The position numbers and the translations under genes were made by a program. A DNA stretch of 64,000 bases, from assembly GCF_000473085.1 (NCBI RefSeq), contig NZ_AXBA01000002.1, positions 1 to 64,000 of the forward strand, read 5' to 3'. Under the pieces are notes generated by a model. That model searched no databases and was not told where the DNA came from. It worked only from the letters and a program-made list of their open reading frames with translations. Positions 1-8,700 of the stretch are shown piece by piece. Within the stretch, counting starts at the first letter, position 1; each line of letters starts with the position of its first letter. The stretch comes from Azorhizobium doebereinerae UFLA1-100. GTDB taxonomy: Bacteria > Pseudomonadota > Alphaproteobacteria > Rhizobiales > Xanthobacteraceae.

Positions 1-284
1 CGAGCAGGCCCACCAGCAGTTGAAGGAGGAACTCGGGCTCGATCACTTCGAGGGCCGGTCCTGGAGCGGACTGCACAGGCACGCCGTGATGACGATGATC
101 GCCTACGCCTTCCTTCAGAACCAACGCCTTGGTCAGGCGAGCGGGGGGAAAAAGGATCTCCGGCCCACCTCCGCGGCCGACCCTACCGGCAATCCGGCAG
201 GCCATCCTGGATCAGATCTTCAAGCCGGACACACTCAGATGTCCACAATGCAGGGCGCGCTTCAGACGTAAAATGCCAAAGTAG
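1..284 (+). pseudogene. IS701-like transposase, C-terminal remnant
   Basis: The reading frame enters from the left edge and gives a C-terminal stretch of the type LKEELGLDHFEGRSW...HRHAVMTMIAYAFLQ, which I recognise from IS701-type DDE transposases. Near 147-160 (a G6 run followed by A5) the frame is lost. The expected tail (LPAIRQAILDQIF ... RCPQCRARFRR) resumes in another frame at 183 and stops at 284. The 5' part and catalytic core lie outside the window or are missing. With the frameshift the gene is dead. It abuts IS5 debris to the right. Family assignment is from memory of the conserved C-terminus. Confidence 0.7.
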
Positions 285-286
285 TG

Positions 287-316
287 CTAGGCAGTGTGGA
301 CGGATTTGACGGTGTC
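287..316 (-). mobile_element. IS5-family transposase 3' end scar
   Basis: Read on the minus strand these bases encode ...VKSVHTA followed by TAG, the usual C-terminal end of one group of IS5-family transposases in alphaproteobacteria. Only this tip is present, between the IS701 remnant and the start of another IS5-type gene. It is best read as a leftover of a deletion or nested insertion. Short, so the identification is tentative. Confidence 0.35.
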
Positions 317-386
317 GCAGCGGAGGGGGATTCCCTTCCGCCTGCTTCGGTGATTCATAGCGGGTCCGCTTTTGGCGAGATCGACC

Positions 387-965
387 ATGCTGACGCGGAT
401 GACGGACGAGGATTGGGCGGTGGCGCTTAAGGTGTTCCGCGCCTGCCGCTCGCGGCGCGGCGACAAGGGGCGGGATGACCGCAAGTTCCTCGAAGCCATG
501 CACTATTTCACCGTGCACAACACCTCCTGGCGCGCCCTGCCGGCCGAGTACGGCTCCTGGAACAGCGTCTGGAAAAGGTCCTGGCGGCTACGCCAGGCTG
601 GCGTGTTCGAACTGTTCTTGGGGCGACCGCCCCCGCGCCATCACACTCGGCGCCGACCGGGGCTACGACGCAGCCGACATCGTCGAGGAACTGCGCACGC
701 TGAACGTCCGGCCCATGTGGCGCAGAACACCAACCGGCGGCGCTCGGCCATCGACAAGCGCACCACCCGGCGCCCCAGCTACGCCGCGTCCATCCGCATC
801 CGCAAGCGCATCGAGGAAGCTTTTGGCTGGATCAAGACGGTGGCCGGAATGCGCAAGACCAAGCTGCGCGGGCTGGACAAGGTGGACTGGGCCTTCGCCT
901 TCACGGCCGCCGCCTACAATCTGGTGCGGCTACCAAAGCTGCGTGCCGGGGAGGCGCTTGCATGA
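387..965 (+). pseudogene. IS5-family transposase, deleted and frameshifted
   Basis: The start at ATG 387 gives an N-terminus (MLTRMTDEDWAVALKVFRA ... FTVHN..WRALPAEYG.WNSVWKR) typical of one IS5-type transposase group. Around 615-625 the frame jumps, and a different stretch (ITLGADRGYDAADIVEEL) is read in the next frame. The C-terminus (RKRIEEAFGWIKT ... AAYNLVRLPKL) then returns to the first frame. About a hundred or more residues of the catalytic middle are missing, so the enzyme cannot be active. The N- and C-terminal parts look like two different IS5 subgroups, so the gene is probably a fusion across a deletion between two IS copies. Confidence 0.7.
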
Positions 966-1309
966 AGCCCAAGTCCGCCCTGGCCAAGGCCTTCAAGGGG
1001 CGTTGGCGCATCGTCGAGATGGACACCTGGCCCGACCGGGACTACCTCGACTTGGTCGAGCCCGCCCACATCACCTTCGAGGGCGACACCGACGGCGAAA
1101 TCGTCTTCGACGCCCTCAAGAGCTGGCTAGATGTCCGCTACGGTGCACGGGGTGGTACCGCCTGCGCGGAATTCTCCTGGGAAGGTCACGACGAAACCGA
1201 CCCGATCTGCGGCCGGGGCTGGGTGGAAATCGGCACCGCCGGACGCCTCATCGGCCATTTCTACATACACAGCGGCGACGAATCAGGCTTCGTCTGCGAG
1301 CCGGACTGA
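962..1309 (+). CDS. Conserved hypothetical protein, 115 aa
   Basis: This is a small soluble protein beginning MKPKSALAKAFKGRWRIVEM, with an acidic middle and motifs FEGDTDGEIVFDAL and HFYIHSGDESGFVCE. I recognise it as a conserved bacterial hypothetical often seen near mobile elements. No catalytic motif is visible. The ATG overlaps the stop of the transposase remnant (ATGA). The segment conserved in relatives seems to begin at the FKGRW stretch, so the first residues may not be native. Function unknown. Confidence 0.65.
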   Translation: MKPKSALAKAFKGRWRIVEMDTWPDRDYLDLVEPAHITFEGDTDGEIVFDALKSWLDVRYGARGGTACAEFSWEGHDETDPICGRGWVEIGTAGRLIGHFYIHSGDESGFVCEPD

Positions 1310-1418
1310 CTTCTTCAACAGCCTGCTAAAGCGCCCGGCCCGAGGCGCCCTTGATTCCGCGCAAGGTTTCGTGTGCAGCTTGTGTTAAGCTTTGTGCTCA
1401 CCGCGTGGAGGACTAGCG

Positions 1419-1799
1419 ATGACTGACGCTTCCACTTTCTCGACCGCGCTTCAAGACGGTATGCGCTCTTTCCAGGAGCAATGGAGCAAGTTCCAGCCGG
1501 GGGTGGCTACGCCCAGTGCTTGGCCGCTGGCTGCCATGCAGGCCTTCTGGTTCGAAACGCCGCTGGCGGTCTCCACTCATCTGCAGAAGTTCACCGCCGG
1601 CGAGATCCAGGCCCAGGTCAACCTGCTGGCGGACCTCTCCCGCGAGGACGGCCCGGCCAACCTGCTGTCCAGGGAAGCCGCCTTCCTCCAACAATCGGCC
1701 ATGGCTTGGAACACGGAATGGTTGGAGATCGCCAGCCTGATCCAGACCAAGATCCTGTCCGCGGCGCAGAAGCCGGCGGACGCTCCGGGGAGCTACTGA
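1419..1799 (+). CDS. Phasin-like protein, 126 aa
   Basis: The product is a small, all-helical, low-cysteine protein starting MTDASTFSTALQDGMRSFQEQW, with a central amphipathic stretch (STHLQKFTAGEIQAQVNLL) like granule-associated phasins. Phasins coat polyhydroxyalkanoate granules in the cytoplasm. ATG 1419 is chosen because GTGGAGG lies just upstream. The stop at 1799 coincides with the left end of the prophage, so its last codons may have been altered or supplied by the integration. Identification rests on size, helicity and composition, not a strict motif. Confidence 0.5.
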   Translation: MTDASTFSTALQDGMRSFQEQWSKFQPGVATPSAWPLAAMQAFWFETPLAVSTHLQKFTAGEIQAQVNLLADLSREDGPANLLSREAAFLQQSAMAWNTEWLEIASLIQTKILSAAQKPADAPGSY

Positions 1800-1988
1800 A
1801 CTGATGGGAAAGCCGTGCAGCACGGGCCTGGCGCCCATGAGGCCCCACTCGGCGGCACAGCGCACGTGGTGCTGAAACGTGGTCCGGCTCAAGCCCGCCG
1901 CCTTGGCGGCCTTGCGCTCGGAGCCGTGCGTGGCCAGCAGTTCCACGGCCCGCTGGAGCACATCGTCAGGGAGAGGGGAATAGGCCAT
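1800..1988 (-). pseudogene. Truncated phage HTH protein at prophage end
   Basis: Starting at ATG 1988 the frame reads MAYSPLPDDVLQRAVELLAT, then a helix-turn-helix (KAAKAAGLSRTTFQHHVRCA) and the linker ARPVLHGFPISSVA. This is the N-terminal DNA-binding part of phage proteins that normally continue into a longer domain. Here the frame runs straight into the antisense strand of the phasin-like gene with no further homology, so about 60 residues are real. The start overlaps the stop of the next gene by one base (TGATG), showing operon coupling. The break marks the likely attachment junction. Confidence 0.6.
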
Positions 1989-2332
1989 CAACGGCCCTCC
2001 CCGCTCGGTGGCGACGGCAGGCGGCGGAACACCCGGCGAATGACCACCTCCACGCCCGTCATGCCGGACAGGCCGAGCAGGAAGCCGACCATGCCTTCGA
2101 CGCTGGCGGCAGTGAGGTCGGGCGACGCCATCCAGCGAGCGGCGTGCACGGCCACCACCGGCGAGAGATAACCGGCCAGCAGCATGCCGGCGACGGTGGC
2201 GGAGATGAGCCCGATGAGCCCACCGCCGGGCTTGGACAGCGAGCGGACGATGCCGCCCGCCGCGCCGGCGATCAGATAGGCGAGCTTGATCCCGTACAGG
2301 GCCGGCTCACCGGGAGGGGGCACGTCAGCCAT
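1988..2332 (-). CDS. Small membrane protein, probable second holin
   Basis: The 114-residue product has three hydrophobic segments (LYGIKLAYLIAGAAGG; ATVAGMLLAGYLSPVVAV; MVGFLLGLSGMTGVEVV) and a basic C-terminus, the layout of a class I holin-like inner-membrane protein. It lies between another holin-like gene and the truncated HTH gene, in the lysis cluster downstream of the lysozyme. ATG 2332 is preferred over GTG 2344 because AAAGG sits at proper spacing before it. Holin function is inferred from topology and position only. Confidence 0.5.
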   Translation of the reverse strand: MADVPPPGEPALYGIKLAYLIAGAAGGIVRSLSKPGGGLIGLISATVAGMLLAGYLSPVVAVHAARWMASPDLTAASVEGMVGFLLGLSGMTGVEVVIRRVFRRLPSPPSGEGR

Positions 2333-2352
2333 CTCCGCCACCACCTTTCAGG

Positions 2353-2661
2353 TCAGACCGCGCGCCGGGCGAGAAGGGTCGCGGCGATACGCCAGACCAC
2401 GGGGGCGACGGCGATCACCGCGCCGGACAGGGCCTGCCAGTCGGCCGCCTCGCCGAGGCCGCGCGCGGCCAGCGCCGTGCCGGCCATGGCGATGGCGTAG
2501 CGCACGAGCTGCGGCCACAGAGTTTCGAGCCCCGCCGGCGCAGGCATGGCTTCGGTGATGGCAGCGGCGACGGGCGCCACGTCGCCCGCGGCAAGCGGGA
2601 CATCGGGACGCGCGGCAGCAGCCGCAGCCGCCGCGAGGACGGCAGACGCGATATTGGACAT
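2353..2661 (-). CDS. Putative phage holin, Pam3-gp28 type
   Basis: The product has 102 residues with an Ala-rich N-terminal segment and a C-terminal pair of membrane helices (LVRYAIAMAGTALAARG and LSGAVIAVAPVVWRIAATLL). The pattern QLVRY...G..LVARG....G...A..P..W matches the Pam3-gp28 family of putative holins. Holins make the inner-membrane lesion that lets endolysin reach the wall. ATG 2661 is preceded by TGAGG. It sits immediately downstream of the lysozyme gene in the leftward late operon. Confidence 0.6.
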   Translation of the reverse strand: MSNIASAVLAAAAAAAARPDVPLAAGDVAPVAAAITEAMPAPAGLETLWPQLVRYAIAMAGTALAARGLGEAADWQALSGAVIAVAPVVWRIAATLLARRAV

Positions 2662-2718
2662 GATGAGCCTCAATGGTGGGGGGAGAGAGTGCCCGGGCGA
2701 GCCCGGCCGGGCGCGGGA

Positions 2719-3465
2719 TCAGGCGGCGCGCCGCGCCTTGAAGGCGGCGAGCCGGGATTCGAAGTTGGACAGGGCAGCATCGGTCTTCGGGCCGTAGCGC
2801 CCATCCGGCTCCAGCCCGTAGCCGAAGACGTTGAGGGCCAGTTGCAGGTCTTCCACGTCCATGTCGGGCGCGACCTCGCCCGAAGGCGCGAGTTGGATGC
2901 TCGGGTCCAGGGCGATCAGGCGCGACAGCAGCACCATGGCGCCGCACTGCTGCGACACCAGGCCGGCGCCCCAATCGCCATCGGCCCCATACTTGCCCTT
3001 GCTGTAGTGGCTGGAGAAGCTCCACAGGTAGGGGGAGAGCACCGTGGGGTGGAAGTTGCGATAGCCCCACCCGTTGTAGCCTTCGAGCACGAAGGCGATG
3101 CGTTCGGCCCTCCACTCCTTCACCGTGTCGAGCCCGTCATACCGCAGGGCATCCGCCGCGCTCGCCTCCCACGGGAACGGCGGCGAGCCCGTCCTCGGCC
3201 GCCCGTTCGGCACCTGCTTGGTGCGGGCGGTCAGGGGGTCGCCATTGTGCAGATGGGTGGAGAAGCTGAGGCTCGCCTCCATCGCATGGATGAGACCGAT
3301 GACGTGATAGGGCACCCCCGTGGCGGCGGTGACCGCCAAGTAACGGGGTTTGCCCGCGATGATCTGCTTGGCCATCGCGTCGGCCGCCGCCGCCCTGGTG
3401 GGGACGATCTGCATGGTAGACCACAGACGTGCGTATTCGCCCTTCAAGGCGCTGAAGGTCGGCAT
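2719..3465 (-). CDS. Phage lysozyme-family endolysin with C-terminal peptidoglycan-binding domain
   Basis: This 248-aa protein has an N-terminal catalytic region resembling the COG5526-type lysozyme family (VPYHVIGLIHAMEASLSF; STHLHNGDPLT; LEGYNGWGYR; SPYLWSFSSHYSKGKY). A short peptidoglycan-binding module follows at roughly residues 203-238 (LQLALNVFGYGLEPDGRYG). The conserved Glu in IHAMEAS is a likely catalytic acid. It would cleave host cell wall at the end of infection. No signal peptide is visible, so export depends on the neighbouring holins. ATG 3465 follows GGAG. Confidence 0.75.
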   Translation of the reverse strand: MPTFSALKGEYARLWSTMQIVPTRAAAADAMAKQIIAGKPRYLAVTAATGVPYHVIGLIHAMEASLSFSTHLHNGDPLTARTKQVPNGRPRTGSPPFPWEASAADALRYDGLDTVKEWRAERIAFVLEGYNGWGYRNFHPTVLSPYLWSFSSHYSKGKYGADGDWGAGLVSQQCGAMVLLSRLIALDPSIQLAPSGEVAPDMDVEDLQLALNVFGYGLEPDGRYGPKTDAALSNFESRLAAFKARRAA

Positions 3466-3885
3466 GATGCTCTCCGGATTTTCAGGGGAAGATCAGATCC
3501 ATCGGCCGACAGGCGTGCGAGGGACAGGCTTAGGACTCCGCAAGCCAGTTCCGATAGGTTAAAGTACGTCTCAGGGGATGGCGATGGCGGCAACCTCAAG
3601 CTATTCATCGCTAGAAATGCCTAAGGGGGCGCACATGAGAATGCCTATGGGAGCAGTTCCATTTATAGCTATTCTGACTGTCTTCGCTATATCGGGATTT
3701 CGCGTGGCGCTGATTTTATTACACAGGTAAATAATGTGCGGAATCGATCATTTTCTTGCTCGACCGATCCGAAGGGCATAGTTTTACGACGCGCGTTCCG
3801 GGTCATAACGCGCTTCGGTCGGGTGGCATCGGTCCAAGCGAACCAGAATCCGGTGTCACCCGACCGTGACGTTCAAGCCTCACGC
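3466..3885. other. AT-richer gap between lysozyme and tail fibre genes
   Basis: About 420 bases separate the lysozyme start from the fibre stop in an otherwise tightly packed operon. Bases 3585-3790 are clearly AT-richer than the flanks. The only convincing content is a short rightward reading frame at 3635-3730, listed separately. I see no terminator hairpin with a T run and no clear promoter. Confidence 0.5.
3635..3730 (+). CDS. 31-aa single-pass membrane peptide (candidate)
   Basis: ATG 3635 is preceded by AAGGGGG at good spacing and encodes a 31-residue peptide. It is almost entirely a hydrophobic helix (GAVPFIAILTVFAISG followed by RVALILLHR) and ends at TAA 3730. Codons such as ATA and TTA are unlike the surrounding GC-rich genes. 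It runs opposite to the late operon. It could be a small lysis-timing or superinfection peptide, or a chance frame. Assignment is inference. Confidence 0.35.
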   Translation: MRMPMGAVPFIAILTVFAISGFRVALILLHR

Positions 3886-5424
3886 TCAGACAGAGGCGGC
3901 CGCCTCCAGGGCAGCAATGCGGGCGGATTGGCGGGCGATCTCACGGCGCGCCCATGCGGCCTCCAGCACCAGGCATTCGTCATAGCGCAGTCCCAGCCTC
4001 TCGCCGGCCGGTGTCTCGACGATCTCCTTGTCGGGATAGGCGCGCGTCACGACGGCTCCCGTTTCCGGGTCGGTCTCGTCCACCTGCAGGGTGGTCGCGA
4101 TCTCCTCGCGTGCGGTGATCTCGTCACGGCAGAATAAGCCATAGCGCGCCGCGTCGAGCCCGCGCGCGGCGAACGCCGCCTCCACCTCCTGCGCGATCCA
4201 GCCATGATGGATGCGGGCCGCCGCCTCGCCCTTCGCCGCGACCGCGTCGATGAAGCGATAGGCCACGACGTGGACGTCGCCCCAGGCATCCAGCACATCG
4301 TCGGCGATCGGCAGCGGCGCCGCTCCCGGCGCCAGGCCAGTCTTCAGGGCCGCGTCCGACGTGTTGATGGCGCCGGTAGCCGAAAAGATGACGCCCCATC
4401 GCAGCGAGGCATTGCCGAGCGGGAGAGAGTTGTCGGCGTTCGGATACAGCCCGCCGGCGTAGTAGACGCCGCCGTTGGTAATGCCCGTGCGGGACACATC
4501 GAATACGGGCGTCGCCGCGGTGTAATCGTCGCTCACAAGCCGCAGAGTACCGACAGTTCCATTCGCATTGATAGCGAAGTCCCAATACTTCTGGTTCGTG
4601 GCGCCGTCTGACTTGTAGAACTGGATCGGCGGCCCGCTGGATGCGGTCACATCCACGCGCACGCCCGTCGAGCTGCCCGCCGTCGCGTGGACCCGGGCGG
4701 CGGGCGACGCCTGGTTGACCCCGAGGTTGTTGATCACCCGCACGTTGCCCGTGGATTGGAGGATCAGCGCTTCGGTGAGTGTGGTCGCGAAGGCATCGGA
4801 CGTGTATTGGAAGGACAGTCCACCGAAGGTCGATCCGGTCGACTGGTTATAGGCGCGCCAACCCCGCCCGGCGGACGACAGCCACGAGAGCGCGCCGGTG
4901 TCGCGGGTCAAGGTCACGTCGCCACCGCTCACCCCGAGCGCGCCATTGAAACTCCAACGCCCCGCCGCGCGGTCGTACTTGGCCGCCTGGACCATGGAAC
5001 CGTCGGCGACGCCGGTGCCGCCGGCATAGATGCCGATATTGCCCGAGCCGTCGTCGCGCAGCGCCGCGCGCATGCCGCCGCTGTCCACGTAGAGCGCGGC
5101 GAGCGGCGCGGTGCTGCCGCCCTTGGCCAGCACCGACTGGACCGCGCCCATGACGGCCGGCGTCTGGAGATAGCTGGTGCGATAGATGGCATAGGCGAGG
5201 CCCGCCGCCGTGGCGCCGGTATAGGCCGGCACGATGGTGAGCTGCGTGCCGTTGCTGTTCACCGCCGTGATCTTGGCGATGAAGTTGCCGATCACGATGT
5301 CATGGCCGGCGAGCACGGAATAATCGATGCCGTTGGTCACCCACGCTGTGGCCGTGCCCGTGACGGTGCTGCTGCCATTGGTGACGGCCACCGAGCCGGC
5401 GGTGTATTTGTCGATCTGCGGCAT
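3886..5424 (-). CDS. Tail fibre/spike with C-terminal S74 intramolecular chaperone
   Basis: This 512-aa protein has an N-terminal beta-rich attachment part, a Gly/Ser/Thr-rich fibre shaft, and from about residue 354 a peptidase S74 (endosialidase-type) chaperone domain. The hallmark TSDAALKT holds the expected Ser and Lys of the self-cleaving dyad. HHGWIAQEVEAAF and a C-terminal coiled coil (AAWARREIARQSARIAALEA) follow. In this family the chaperone trimerises the fibre and is then cut off. The start has AGGAGG upstream. It is probably the host-receptor-binding protein. Confidence 0.85.
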   Translation of the reverse strand: MPQIDKYTAGSVAVTNGSSTVTGTATAWVTNGIDYSVLAGHDIVIGNFIAKITAVNSNGTQLTIVPAYTGATAAGLAYAIYRTSYLQTPAVMGAVQSVLAKGGSTAPLAALYVDSGGMRAALRDDGSGNIGIYAGGTGVADGSMVQAAKYDRAAGRWSFNGALGVSGGDVTLTRDTGALSWLSSAGRGWRAYNQSTGSTFGGLSFQYTSDAFATTLTEALILQSTGNVRVINNLGVNQASPAARVHATAGSSTGVRVDVTASSGPPIQFYKSDGATNQKYWDFAINANGTVGTLRLVSDDYTAATPVFDVSRTGITNGGVYYAGGLYPNADNSLPLGNASLRWGVIFSATGAINTSDAALKTGLAPGAAPLPIADDVLDAWGDVHVVAYRFIDAVAAKGEAAARIHHGWIAQEVEAAFAARGLDAARYGLFCRDEITAREEIATTLQVDETDPETGAVVTRAYPDKEIVETPAGERLGLRYDECLVLEAAWARREIARQSARIAALEAAASV

Positions 5425-5465
5425 GGCCGCCTCCTTCTATGCGAGCCCACCAAGTCCGGAGGGAA

Positions 5466-5765
5466 TCACTCTGCGGGGGGAGCGGGCGGGCCTTCGGTTG
5501 CCGGCCACTGCGGGGCCACGACCTGATAGGTCGGGTTCACGACCGCGCCCTCGATCTGGCGGATCTGCACGGCGCCGTTGAGCACATCCACCTTGTAATG
5601 CCCGGCGAGCACCCGGATCACGCCTTGCTCGTCGCGCTGAGCGCGCACGACAATGCCGTCCTCCTCGCTGGCGTAAGTGACATCCGAAACCGCTTCGCCA
5701 TCAAGGATAACGACGTATCCAATCAGACGAGGCGGGTTGAATGATGTATCAGCATGTATTTCCAT
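5466..5765 (-). CDS. Hypothetical tail-region protein, 99 aa
   Basis: This small protein lies between the tail tip and fibre genes. It starts MEIHADTSFNPPRLIGYVVI and ends in a Pro-rich tail (PPAPPAE). ATG 5765 is preceded by GGAGG, and a longer upstream extension is not needed. It overlaps neither neighbour's essential part. Position suggests a fibre accessory or tail-tip cap, but no family is recognised. Confidence 0.55.
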   Translation of the reverse strand: MEIHADTSFNPPRLIGYVVILDGEAVSDVTYASEEDGIVVRAQRDEQGVIRVLAGHYKVDVLNGAVQIRQIEGAVVNPTYQVVAPQWPATEGPPAPPAE

Positions 5766-5778
5766 ATTGCCTCCACCT

Positions 5779-8700
5779 TCATCTACCGTAGGCAGACGCA
5801 GCAACCTTCAAAAATAGATTTCCGACCGCTCCGCCGACACTCGACATATTGTGCTTAAATTGAAGCTGGAAATACATCTGCGTCCCGGCCGTGGACATGT
5901 AGAAGAAGTCAGTCGCGCCCTGACCGGCACCAGTAGACGGTCCAACGCTGTACGAGACAACGGGATCAACTTCATAGACAACAACGCCGTTGCACAAGAT
6001 TCTGAATGAGTAGCTTCCCTGGGCAAAGCTTCCAGAGCTACCCCCGAGACTTGTGACCGAGCTGGCCCATCGCAGATGCACCATAGGATAGGTGTACCCG
6101 CCCTTTGTCGGCGTGTTCAGGACGATTTCTGATCCGACATAAAACCAGTCGGTCGCGCCGGTGGAGAAGTTCTGAGATGCGGCAGCAATACCTTGCGCGC
6201 CGAGGTTCGCGCCTTCGCTGATCTGAGCGGACGAGATTGATCCAGTGACAACAAGGTTTCCGTTCACCCGCACGTTGCCATTGAGCGCGAAATACCCGCC
6301 GGAATAGTCGAACGCAGGGGTTATAAATCCCGACGATGCATCCCAGAGTTGGAACGACCCCGAATGAAGCAGGATGCGCGAGCTCCCTCCCGACATGACG
6401 TCAAAGCGCATGCCGCCCCAAACGGAGCCGGCCTGAAGCATCACGCTATAGCTCACCGCCGCGCCGAGATCGCCGGCGGTGGCCACGATGCCGAACTGGC
6501 CTGTCGCCGACGCGCCATTCGCCCGCGCCAGCGCCGTGGTGATGCTGGACGACAAGCCGCTGTCCGCGTTCGTGCGTGCCGTCGTCTCGGTGCTGATTGC
6601 CGCCGTGTTGGCGTTGACCTGCGTTACCAGCGTGCTGATCGCAGCGGCACTGGCATTGTCCCCGGCGACGCGGGCGGAGGTCTCGGTGAGGATGGCCGCG
6701 CCCCGGGCGGCGGTCTCCTGCGCCACCAGGGCCGTCATCTGCGAAGCCACCGCCGCGTCGCCGTCGGCGCGGGCCTGCTGCACGGTCTGGATCGCCGCCT
6801 GCCGCGCCGAGGTTTCGGCCGTCAGGTTGGTCTGGATGGTGGCGATGGCCGCACCGTTGGCGACGGTGGCAGTGCGCACCTCCTGGATGCCCGCCGAATT
6901 GAACTGCGCCACCTGCCGCAGCTCCGCATCGCCGGCGCCGCGCGCCACGGCCTCGACGAACGCGGCCACGGCGGCGTCATCGGCGTTCTGGAGGTCCACG
7001 ACGGAGAGGGCATAGGTGTCCCGCGCCGTGGTCTCGGATGCCGTGGCGATGGCCTCGATCTGGTCCTGCACCACGGCGATGGCATCGCCCAGTTGCGCCG
7101 AGGCGGTGGTGATCTGCGTCGTCAGCGCATTGTCCGCCGAGGCGCGTGCGCTCTCCTCGATGGTCAGTTCGGTGGCGACGCCGGCGATCTGAGCATCGAG
7201 CGTGGTCTGCGTCTGCGCGATGGCCAGTTCCATCGCGGCCTGGACCTGGTCGATGCGCTCGATACCGGCCGAAAGCGGGTTGAGGCCAGCCGCCACGTCC
7301 GCGCTCAGCTTGCCGGTCGCCCTGGAGAGGAGGGACAGCCGCGCGTCGTCATCCACCATCTGCACGACCATGGCGACGGTGGCCGCGTCCAGGTCCATCA
7401 CCGCCTTGTCGAACTGCTGGCGGGTCAGCGCGGCGAGCGCGTCATTGGTGATCGAGCCCGGCTGCACCGCCTCCGCGACAGCGGAAACCAAGGCGCGGTT
7501 GACGATCACCTCCACCGTGTTGCTGGAGGTGGTGGCGATGGCGGACACGTCCACCACGCGGCGCGGCGACGTGAGCGCCGTGATGCGCACCTGGTAGAAA
7601 TCGCCGCCGACGATGCCGGCGGTGATGGTCGCCGTGCCCTCGCGCACCTGCGTCTCGCCCGCCACATAGGTCTGCCACGGCGCATCGCCGACCCGGCGAT
7701 ACTCGATCACCAGGCCATAGACAGTGGGATCGGTGATCGGGTTCCAGGTCACGCGGATGCCCGGCACCTGCGTGCCATCGACGGAATTGACCTGGGCGGT
7801 GGCCACCTGGACGTTGACCACGATATCGGCCGGCGGCCCGGCGGACGGCAGGCTGGTCGGATTGGCCGGGTCCAGTTCGTCCGCCACGCTCCAGGCATAG
7901 ACCGCATCGTCGATCTGGCGGATCTGAAGCGTCACGGTCCAGTCGTCGTTCAGCGTCAGCGCCTCGACGCGAAACACGCCGTCCACATAGCCGAACTTAT
8001 CGGACGTCCACGTGATCCAGTCGCCGGCCTCCAGGACCGCGTAGCGGCGCCGGAGGGTGAGCGTGTGGGTGATCTGGCGGCGCGCCAGCCGGCGGTAGAT
8101 TTCCAGGCAGCGCTGGCCCTGCGACTGCGAATAGATGAACGAGAGGTCATAGGCCGCCGACCGGCGGTATCCGCCGTCGAGAGCCTCGTCGTCATAGCTG
8201 AAGCGGGTGGGGACCGAGCCGCTCTGGTAGAGCGCGGTGACGTCCGCCCAGGTCCCGGTCACCTCGTTCGCGACGTCCCCAAGGGATTGGTATCGCGAGC
8301 CGGTGAGGTCGGCGCCATCGATCAGGTCAGCGTCGGTGAAGCCGATGACCGGGATCTGCGCCACGCCGGGCTGGAGCGCGTACATGCCGGAGAGGTCCGG
8401 CATGCTGCCGGCGCAGGCGGTCGAGAACTTGGCCAGGACGCTGGCGTGGTCCTCGTCGGCGTCGATGACGGCGGCGCAGCGATAGCGCGGCTCATAGGTG
8501 CCGTCCCGGCACAGCACCATCTCCTCGCAGGCGTTCATCGCCGCGATGGACTTCGCCGTGTCGATCTCATCGGCGGCGAGGCCGACGCCGAACCACCTGT
8601 CGCCGTTGTTGTAGATGCCGCACAGGTAGTTGTAGCGGCACAGCTCCAGGCTGTCGGCGAACTCATAGGTCTCGGGGCTGCCCCAGCGGTGCGCGCCGAA

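Noticed and set aside
3736-4137. Rightward 133-codon frame beside the AT-rich gap
   Set aside because: Most of it overlaps the fibre gene's coding end antisense, and the remaining part has no motif or good start.
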